This document shows positions 56,001 to 64,000 of a stretch of 64,000 nucleotides of DNA, piece after piece. Each line of letters opens with the position of its first letter. The stretch's first letter is position 1. The DNA is from Nicotiana tabacum (taxonomy: Eukaryota > Streptophyta > Magnoliopsida > Solanales > Solanaceae). The notes beneath the pieces are model-generated. The model was not told the origin of the DNA, ran no database searches, and saw only the letters and a program-made list of their open reading frames with translations. Location: NCBI RefSeq assembly GCF_000715075.1, contig NC_134101.1, positions 22,312,822-22,376,821 on the forward strand, written 5' to 3'. The position numbers were made by a program, and so were the translations under genes.

Positions 56001-57878
56001 GGCTATTGGCTGCAGTAGACCTAGCCTGACTAGCTTTAGAACAAGCTCGAGTATGATTCACCAACAAGGGTGAACTGATTCCATCTCGGGGGGCTTTTTT
56101 TTTTCTTTTCTTTTTTCTTTTTTTTTCTTTTTGTTGTTTTCGCTCTTTGTTTTTCTCTTTTTTTTTTTCTGTCACTCTTTTCTTTTTTACTCAATTTTTT
56201 TTTTCGATTTATTTTTTCACTCAATTTATTTATGGCTATGATCGAATCCGATGGGGATTGCCTACGTATCATGACGTCGCATTAATCAGATCTTGCGTAG
56301 TTCGGGCAAATCGGGAATAAAGTAAAATAAACTAACTCTTTTTTTTACTCATATACAATTAATCCCATAAAAGCTTCTAGCAAGGAAAAATATTTCGATT
56401 TTTTTTTTTGGAATTTTGTTTTTTTGTTGAAAAAAAACTTCTAAAGACAGGTTTTTTTTTTGCTTTTTTTTTGGAATCTTCGAAAGAAATACTTAAAAAA
56501 AATATATATTTTGAATTTTTTTTTTATATATTTAAAATGACAATATTTTTTTGGATTTTGATTTTTTTGTTTTTAAATTTTGGGAGAAAGATTTTTTAAA
56601 AAAAAGACGAAAATATTTTTTGGAATTTTGGATTTGACGTCTCAAAGAACGACTTCTAAAGAAGGAATTAAAGAATTGTTTTTTTGAATTTTTGAAAATT
56701 GGGGGCCGGAACCGATGAGGTTTGCCTACGTATCTCACATCCGATGAGAATCAGACCCGCGTAGTTCGGTGGATCAGAAATAAAATAGATAAACTAACTC
56801 TTTTTCATGTACAATTAATCCGACAAAATTTCCTAGCAAAGAAAATATTTTTAAAAGTTTTTTCGATTTTTTTTTTTTGGAATTGGTGAAAGAAAAACTT
56901 CTAAAGTAGAAAAAAAAAATTGAATTTTGATTTTTTTTTTTAAAAAAAAATTTCAAAAGAAAAAAACTATTTTTTTTTTGGATTTTGGGAGAAAGACTTT
57001 TTTTTAAAAAAGGAAGAAAATCTTTTTGGATTTTTGGTCTAAAAAAAAGAAGCTTCTAAAGAAGTAATTAAAGGAAAATATCTTTTTGGATTTTTAAAAA
57101 TTGGGGGCTGAAACCGATGAGGTTTGCCTACGTATCTCACATCCGGTGAGAATCAGACCCACGTAGTTCGGTTAAAATTGACTATATTTTTTTTCTTTTT
57201 TTTTCTTTTTTTAAATGAAAATTAATCTTTAAAAACCATATGCACTAGACCACATCATTTTTTCTCTGTTCGTTCAACTGATTTATGCTAAAGTCGGTCG
57301 ACATGCAAGCCTCCCAAATAATGCAACAAGTAGCACATAACATGACATAATGGTCTCAACAAGGTACCTGTCCTAAAACAGAACTCGGCACATGAGTCGA
57401 GCGCTGCTAAGTCAAATGCACATGATGCAAATAAAGCGTAGCCTACTAGGGATATTCATTGCTTGTGGCTTGTTCTTCTAAGTTTGTAAATCCTAAAGGA
57501 GATGGTATCTAGGCCTGGCTTACCCGGGCGGACAACCCGAGCCGAGGAGCGTCAAGCATTACCAGTAGTAGAACAGCACTGGCTAGCTAACGGCTCTCCC
57601 GCCTAAACATATGTGACTAAATCGTTCACCAGAAGCTGGTAGGCTAACTGGCTTTATCTCAAGACAGAAATTTTGTGATGCTGGTAGGCAAACACAACAT
57701 AACTAATTATCAGAAGACTCAGTGGGATGCGAGAGAGGATACAATTTATATGTACAATTCAACAATATCAAGACAGTAAAAAGTGGACAAGTAGCACATT
57801 AGTCCCAAATAAATTACAATATATACAAAAATTAATAAAGCCAAATAAAGTCAATGTACAAGCTCAAATTCTTGAAGT
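56001..57878 (-). repeat. Element F leader with long A/T-rich tandem repeat
   Basis: Three units of about 400-465 bp share ACCGATGAGGTTTGCCTACG and TATCTCACATCCGATGAGAA followed by GCGTAGTTCGG (landmarks near 56262, 56727, 57128). They are separated by poly-T tracts (poly-A on the element strand). No coding frame. The rest up to the primer site is featureless. Confidence 0.75.
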
Positions 57879-57898
57879 TCCCCAGCAGAGTCGCCAGA
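57879..57898 (-). other. Element F primer-binding site
   Basis: Minus strand TCTGGCGACTCTGCTGGGGA lies two bases after the LTR; TGGCGACTC...GGGGA is a primer site common in Tat/Ogre-like elements. Confidence 0.7.
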
Positions 57899-57900
57899 GC

Positions 57901-59811
57901 TGTCACACCCCTTTTAACCCCGAAAAAAGAGATATATGTGTTATGTAAATTGTTGTGGGTTAAAGAGTTTTTCCAATTAAAGTGACAAATTTGAGTAGGG
58001 ATTATTTTATTTACAGAGTCACCACTTGGAATTGATTTTTTGGGTGTTCCAAGTCACCTTTTATTTGAATCCCTATTCAAAGGAAGGTTTGACTCTATTA
58101 TTATTGGTCTGCAAAAATAAAGTCGGGATAAGGAATTCTGTTGACTGGGGAGAAGGTGTAAGGCATTCCCCGAGTCCCGTGGTTCTAGCACGGTCGCTTT
58201 ATTGACTACAACTTGGCTTGAATTAATTTTGGATAAATTATAATTTATTGGTTTCCGTATTTTATCTATGTCCTCTTTTATTATTAAAATATGAAATTAT
58301 CTTTGAAACGGATCACATGTGTGAATCCACTTTGTTTATTGTACCCAAATCATGTCACGCGTACGCGTACACAATTAGCAGCATTTTATTATTATTGGGA
58401 TTATTTCGTCAAAGTTGCACAAACGCATACCTTGCCCTTTATTTTCGGAAATCGTAATTATGCCACGCGAACGTATACATAATCACGATGGTTTGATTAA
58501 GATCGTGCCTAGAGCAAACTAACATATTTATGAGTATTCGAGTATTAATCAATGTAAAAGAAACTATGCCAGCTTATTCTAATTCTTCACGACCCAACGA
58601 CTAAGCCCAAACCCCCAATGGCCCAGCTTATATCTTAGCTAATGACCCACTTCAATTTGCATAGTGGCTTATTTCTTATTAAGATAACCTCTATTTTTCA
58701 AATTACTTTTTTTTTATAATAATGTAATCTTATCTCTTCACATCTCAATAAAGTATAAGATATGCATGCAACAAAGTAACTGAAGCCGTCAACATTTACC
58801 CCATTTAAGAACAAATAAGCAGATACTTAAGACTTAAAATTCGAAGATGCCAAAATTTCAAAGTTCCTCGCCTTTCACTTCTTACTCGCTTGAATTCCAA
58901 TTATCACGCTAGCCGTCAATTAGTTAATGATATCAAATGAATAATTAATCACACTAAAATGAAGCCAACATGCTAATATTCTTCAAGGAACGATTTAAAG
59001 CCAACTAAAAATCGGATGCTCAAAACTTAAAATATATAAAGATTATTCATGGTGTATATAATAAAAATAGTGATGCCATTAAGAGATGAACCTTAAGAAG
59101 AATCCGACTTTGAGAGGTTTACAACAGGGGAGTCCAAAAGCAAATAAGAACTCCAAACAGGACCTTGACGAGCTAGAAACTTCGTCGGACAAAACGCAGA
59201 CGTTGACGGCACAACACACTTTGAAATCGATCTCTTCGAACTCAGCCAACAATGAACGGATGATGTCAACACCTGCCGGGTTTTAAACGGTGGTTCAAGG
59301 TGAATCCAATGGCGGTTTCGGAACTGTTTAGTGCTGATTCGAGGGTCAAAACAGGTAGCAATTTTGGTGGTCTCTCGCTACTAGTGCTGCTGCGTTTGTG
59401 CCGCGGCTTTTTGTGTGAAAAAGAGCTGTTTTGGGATCATTTTCGCAGCTGTTTTGGGAGTGATTTCGGGCTGGAATTTGAACTGGTTTTACAGGCGAAC
59501 TGTTGCTGCGTTTTTGCACATGTTGCAGCTGATTTTCAATTGATTAAATGAGCTTTAGGGACTGACTTTCATAGCTGAAAAAACGGGCCCTTTGGAGGGT
59601 GTTGAGGGTGGTTTAATTGAGGTAATTTTAGGAGGAAGATGAATGTGTGGTGAGGAAGAAGAAGAGGAAGGCAGCTCGTTTTTTCTTTCTTTTTCAGATC
59701 TCTCCCCCTACCTTTTTTGTGGGGGACAAGCATGGGGGACAAGCATGAGGGACACGCCTGGGAAGATGTGAGCGGAAAATATTCAAGCACGGTAAAAATT
59801 AGGTGCTCACA
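57901..59811 (-). repeat. Element F 5' LTR
   Basis: 1,911 bp, TGTCACACCCC to GGTGCTCACA on the plus strand. About 135 bp shorter than the 3' copy through loss of the short-repeat block near 59715; other differences are few and mostly G/A or C/T. Confidence 0.88.
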
Positions 59812-59816
59812 AATAG

Positions 59817-60918
59817 CACGTGATGTTTGTCCTGATATTTACACTATTTTCCTATCTTTTGGAGGAAAGGCCTATATAATTATAAATCTCACTTATTTGG
59901 CTAGTCATTTCTCTTTGAGGAAAATCTTTTTGACTTCTATTCCTTTCTTATTTATTTAGCATTCACAATGTAGCATTAAGGTATTTGAGAGTCTTATTTA
60001 GAAGGAAAATTTGTGAAACAAGTGTTAGGCTGTCACTTATGTGTGTCTCTTTGTGAGGTTGTTCTTTCGATATTTTATATTTTTTATATAGTGAATTGTT
60101 CATCTCTTTAAATATTTGTTTATTTTGGTATATTTTTCTTGTTTGATTTATTATCGTTCAAGATTTGATTTATAATTAATTAGATCATAACACCGGAAAC
60201 ATTCGACCTGAGCATGGCATTTTTTATTTGTGTCGTTGGCTAAGTATTAATTGAAGCGATAGTCCAATTAAAGCTGAACTCTTATTATTTTTCATTTTCT
60301 GTTCAAGAACATTCTGACATATTACAGTGTTAAATAAGCTATTATTTAGAAATCCCAAGTTCGAGTTCTTCCCAACAAGACAACCGAAAAGTTCTCATCT
60401 CAAACTACTTGAATAATAAATCTAATCTGGTGAAAAAAAAAATAAAGTTCTCGTCTTAAGTTTAAAAGTAAGCGTTGATAATAGTTCATTCTTTTTTGTC
60501 ATAAGCAAATTACAATGAGTCAGTGAGAACTAAAGGATTGTTCCCACATGACTAAAATAAAGTTTTATATAAAAAAGTTTATGTATCGTCAGTTATTTCA
60601 TTATTTAATTTGATAGTTGCACTTTCTTTCCTATTTTCAAAAAAGAAAATGGAAATTCTTTACGTCGTACCTAATTTATTACGAAGGGGCGAAGGGACAT
60701 CACCGATGTACCATGATCGGCACATTTGCCAACTTTCTCTTTTTGCTTTTTGTAGCTTTGTTTCAACAACGAGAATATGATCAAACGACCTATCCATCTT
60801 TTTCAAAAAAGACCTATCAAATTCTAATTAATACAAATACTTTGCATTCTGTTGAAACGTTAAAGCTCTTTTATCTGAAAATATAAACTCAAAAACATAT
60901 GTACCTTCAGCAATAATA
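59817..60918. other. Non-coding stretch
   Basis: AT-rich host sequence after the element F target copy. A frame at 60617-60886 (89 codons, Phe/Leu-rich) has no recognisable family and low-complexity codon use; not called. Nothing else seen. Confidence 0.35.
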
Positions 60919-61325
60919 TGATTATTTTGGACTCAAAGAATCAAAATGTATGAAAAAAAAACATAATGACATTTTTATATATAACGTCATTTTAAAGGGC
61001 GATACACCTTAACGGTCGTTTATATCTAAATACTTAAATAAAATAATGAAAAGAAAAGAAAAATGAAAAATAGGAAAAAAATAAAATAATGCTGGTGGAA
61101 GGAATTGAACCCTGGACCTTAAAGCAAAAACAAACTTCATACCTAGCTTTTAACAATTACACAATTCAACACTCTACTCCTCTTTTGGTACATTAAATTC
61201 TATTTATCTACTTTTTCTGCGCTATGTGAATTCAAATATAGCGCCCTTTAAAAGAGCGTTATATATAAAAAGGTCATTATATATTTTTTTCACACATTTC
61301 GTTCTTTCAGTCCAAAAGAATAACT
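60919..61325. mobile_element. Foldback element with inverted repeats of about 85 bp
   Basis: Left arm TTTTGGACTCAAAGAATC...TATATATAACG...TTTAAAGGGCG pairs with the reverse complement of the right arm CGCCCTTTAAAAGAGCG...GTTCTTTCAGTCCAAAA with few mismatches over about 85 bp. The loop of about 230 bp contains a tRNA-like B box. A related left arm recurs at about 62008-62070. The family was not recognised; a MULE- or hAT-type MITE is possible. Confidence 0.7.
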
Positions 61326-61915
61326 TTTTGGTTCCGGACTCTGTTTTATAACCTCTTACGGGGATAATTTAGTTCGAAACTCCTCCGAGAATAGGCTTAA
61401 AACATACTAAGGGATCATTGGTTCGAAATAAGGATATTTTGGGATTGTACTCTGGGATTATAATCTCATATCCTATGGAATAAATACTAACAAGAGTTTA
61501 GTATAACATTTGTTTTTATTTGAGCTAATATCAATAATTAAACATGAAATAAATGTAATCTCAAATTTTATATTAGAATTAGTATCCGAATCGCGGTACC
61601 AAACGACCCCTAAGGGACATTATCTACAAGCCATCAAGATTTTAGTGGCACTTTCAAAGATCGTTTTTGACTTAAGTTGCCGCTTTCTTTGATAAAAAAA
61701 TCGAGAAATTCATCGATTTAACAAGCTGTTGTTGATCATCAGTTTCTTTCATTAATTTAACATAAGGTCCATATCTGGACAGTACAGATCCTCAATACTA
61801 TATGGTTGATACTTGACTTTAAGATTCTTTTCGTCAATTGTCTAGTCCAATCACCAGTGACCTGGGCATTCACTTCTGGAAGACGGTTAAAATTTATATG
61901 GAAGTGCATTCTGCC

Positions 61916-61916
<1 letters not shown>

Positions 61917-61981
<65 letters not shown>
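61917..61981. repeat. (TA)n microsatellite
   Basis: About 32 uninterrupted AT/TA units. Confidence 0.97.
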
Positions 61982-61984
<3 letters not shown>

Positions 61985-62093
61985 TCCGGAACCAATGCGC
62001 GGTTCTTTGGACTCAAACGACAAAAATAAGTGAAAAAAAATTGACTATCATTTTATATATAGCGCGGCGAATTTGAACTTAAAATTGGCGGGA

Positions 62094-62140
62094 GGTATAG
62101 CACATATATATTATAGCGCCTCCTATATATGCGTTATACC
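62094..62140. repeat. Short imperfect hairpin
   Basis: GGTATAGCACATATATA pairs with TATATATGCGTTATACC (17-bp arms, two to three mismatches) around a 13-base loop containing TATAGCGCC. It lies just right of the second copy of the foldback arm. Confidence 0.6.
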
Positions 62141-62466
62141 TACTTAAAAAAGCGGGTCATCTCCTTCCCCGACCAGAAACCAGCAGCAAACCCAAACCCC
62201 CAAACCAGCGTTCCACCCCCCCCCCTCCCCCCAAATTTTTAAGCAAAAAAGTCCATTGGACCTCATCTGTCCCACAAAAAGTGTATTTTCTCCGTATTGT
62301 AGCAAGCTAAACCGGATCCAAGGCGTTGTCGTGTAGTGGATCTCGTACATTGCTCGTTTCGGCTCCCAAATCATCAAATTTTCACATTTCAAAAAATTTT
62401 AAATCGAGATTTTCCTACTTACTTTTTGGTAAAACTCATGTATATAAAATGCTTAGTAGTTATTTT

Positions 62467-64000
62467 TGTAACGACCCAACCGGTCGTTTTGAGCATTTAC
62501 ACTTCGCTCAGTTGTTTGAGGGCATGAGTAGCTCCGTATAATGTAATATAACTTATGTGAATCATCAGTTTTAGTTTTCAGGTTATTCAGAATTGATTTG
62601 AAAGAATGATTCTCAGCTAGAAGCTTTAAATTTGAAAGAGTTGACCAAGTTTAATTTTTTGTGAATTTGAACCCGAAACGGAATTTTGATTGTTCAATTA
62701 GCTCCGTTGGGTGATTTCGGACTTAAGAGCGCGCCCGGATTGTGATTCAGAGGTCCGTAGTTGAATTTGGCTCGAAATGGCGAAAGTTAAAATTTTGAAA
62801 AGTTTGACCGGGAGTGGACTTTTTGATATCGGATTCGGATTATGATTCCGGAAATTGAAATAGCTTCGTTATGTTATTTGAGACTTGTGCGCAAAATTTG
62901 ATGTCATTCCGAATTGATTTGCTATGTTTCAGCACGAGTTATTGAATTTAAAAGTTCAAAGCTCAAAGATTTCGATTTGAGGTGTGATTCATCGTTTTGA
63001 TGTTGTTATGTGTATTTTGAGGCTTGTTGGTATATTCAGACGGGGTCCCTAGAGGCTCGGGTGAGTTTCGGACGAGGTTCAGATCATTTCATTGCATTTT
63101 GGATTTTTGCTAAGATTGTTGGTTCTGGTGTGACCGCACCTGCGGCTGGTTTGCGCAGGTTCTAGGGTTGCAGAAGCGACGAAGGGGTCGCAGGAGAGGA
63201 AATATTGCTGGGAGCAGGGTTCCGCAGAAGCAGAGATTGCTTCGCATCTGCGAAGATGCAGATGCGGTGAGTTGAGCGTAGAAGTGGTTGGAGGCGCAGA
63301 AGCGACAAGTGGGCGCGCACCTGTGAGTATGCAGATGCGGGTATTTTACCGTAGGTGCGAAGGCAAACCTCCAGTGCTTCTCCGCAGAATGTGTTTTTGG
63401 TCGCAAATGCGACGCTGCAGAATCGGCTAATGTGCCGCAGGTGCGAAAGTGCCGGGCAGAATGATAAATACAAGGGTTCACGATTTTGGCTTCATTTTAA
63501 CATTTCCAAGGGGTTCATACCCTTAGCGCTAAGATAAATACAAGGGTTCACGATTTCGGATTGAGGCGATTCTTGGAGCAATTTTCATCTTGTGGATTTG
63601 GGTAAGTGTTCTCTACCCATTTTGATCTTATATCACGAATCTACCTTCGTTTTTGGTAATTGGATTGTGAATTTTATAGAGAGAATTAGGGTTTTGACCT
63701 AAAGTTTCATAATATGAATTTTTGAGTTTTGAACATCGAATTAGTGTCGGATTTGAGTGAAACTAGTATGGTTGGACTCATAATTGAATGGGTTATTGGA
63801 TTTTATAAATTTTGTCGGGTTTTGAGGTGCGGGCCCGGGTTGGGCTTTTGATTCAAGATTTGATCTTTTCGACCGGGATTGGTTCCTTTAGCATTGTTTG
63901 ATGTATTTGAGTTATTTTTGGTTAGTTTTTGAGCCCGTTCAGAACACGCGGGATGGCATTTTAGAGCATCGCTTGGCTTGCTTGGTGTTGGAATTATCTT
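62467..64000 (+). repeat. Element G: gypsy LTR, cut by window edge
   Basis: Begins TGTAACGACCCAACCGGTCG, the standard start of a Solanaceae Tekay-like LTR. Further typical phrases include GATTTCGGACTTAAGAGCGC, repeated CTGCG/GCAGAAGCG motifs at 63130-63450 and GGTGCGGGCCCGGGTTGGGC. A 26-bp block (ATAAATACAAGGGTTCACGA...) occurs twice at about 63464 and 63533. No polypurine tract precedes it, so it is a 5' LTR or solo LTR in plus orientation; the end is outside the window. Confidence 0.75.

Larger units (their letters stand above)
51678..59811 (-). mobile_element. Element F: Ty3/gypsy element with most of pol deleted
   Basis: LTRs at 57901-59811 (5') and 51678-53723 (3'), 5-bp duplication AATAG at 51673-51677 and 59812-59816. 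On the minus strand: primer site, a repeat-rich non-coding leader, the end of gag, the end of integrase, then a non-coding 3' part. Protease, RT, RNase H and the integrase core are absent. LTR copies are very similar base by base, so insertion is recent compared with element A. Confidence 0.88.

Noticed and set aside
61757..62033. Frames rich in Ile-Tyr
   Set aside because: They are translations of the (TA)n microsatellite.
63110..63481. Cys/His-rich frames on the minus strand of element G
   Set aside because: They arise from repeated CTGCG/GCAGAAGCG LTR motifs, a known non-coding LTR feature.

Overview
This window is plant nuclear DNA, almost certainly from a Solanaceae species; Nicotiana is my best guess. 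The pointers are spliceosomal GT-AG genes with plant families (SnRK2 kinase, CBL calcium sensor, class III peroxidase), an Au-type SINE, a SolS-like SINE, and long-LTR Ty3/gypsy chromoviruses. The genus is inferred from repeat flavour only. There is no sign of bacterial genes, rRNA or CRISPR.

Layout. (1) 1-3291, minus strand: the 5' part of an SnRK2 protein kinase gene with seven exons recognisable; the gene runs off the left edge. A nested pair of hAT-like MITEs lies upstream of its promoter. (2) 4708-30217: an old Ty3/gypsy element of Tat type ('A', minus strand, gag plus an antisense gene, no pol seen) broken up by three later arrivals. These are a 10.7-kb Tekay-type chromovirus ('B', 6919-17636, duplication ACAAC), a truncated second chromovirus ('D', about 18680-21488) and a Ty1/copia element ('C', 23674-30143, duplication GTGTA, inside A's LTR). 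(3) 30731-38463: a structurally complete relative of A ('E', plus strand, duplication CATAT) with a decayed gag, a 102-bp in-frame tandem repeat and a five-exon antisense gene with its own TATA box. (4) 38469-44300: mostly non-coding DNA with a minisatellite, a (TA)n tract, a MITE-like stretch and a SINE with repeated 3' ends. (5) 44771-48624: a complete eight-exon CBL1/CBL9-type gene (213 aa) with a SINE in an intron. (6) 49701-50678: an intact single-exon class III peroxidase that has serine where the distal catalytic arginine is expected. (7) 50965-51423, minus: a small cystatin-like protein gene, family uncertain. (8) 51678-59811: a recent, pol-deleted Ty3/gypsy element ('F', minus, duplication AATAG). 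(9) 59817-64000: a foldback element, (TA)n, a hairpin, and the start of another gypsy LTR ('G') cut by the window edge.

The host genes are unrelated neighbours, not a pathway cluster, although SnRK2 and CBL both belong to stress or calcium signalling. The most unusual material is in the repeats. Elements A and E both carry a gag-strand unit facing an intron-containing antisense gene; A has lost the antisense N-terminal domain. The in-frame stops of B are almost all TAG. An A-versus-E comparison inside this window shows CAG changed to TAG at two aligned glutamine codons, which fits decay by deamination at methylated CHG sites. All boundaries, splice sites and motifs were read by eye; no alignment or database search was run.
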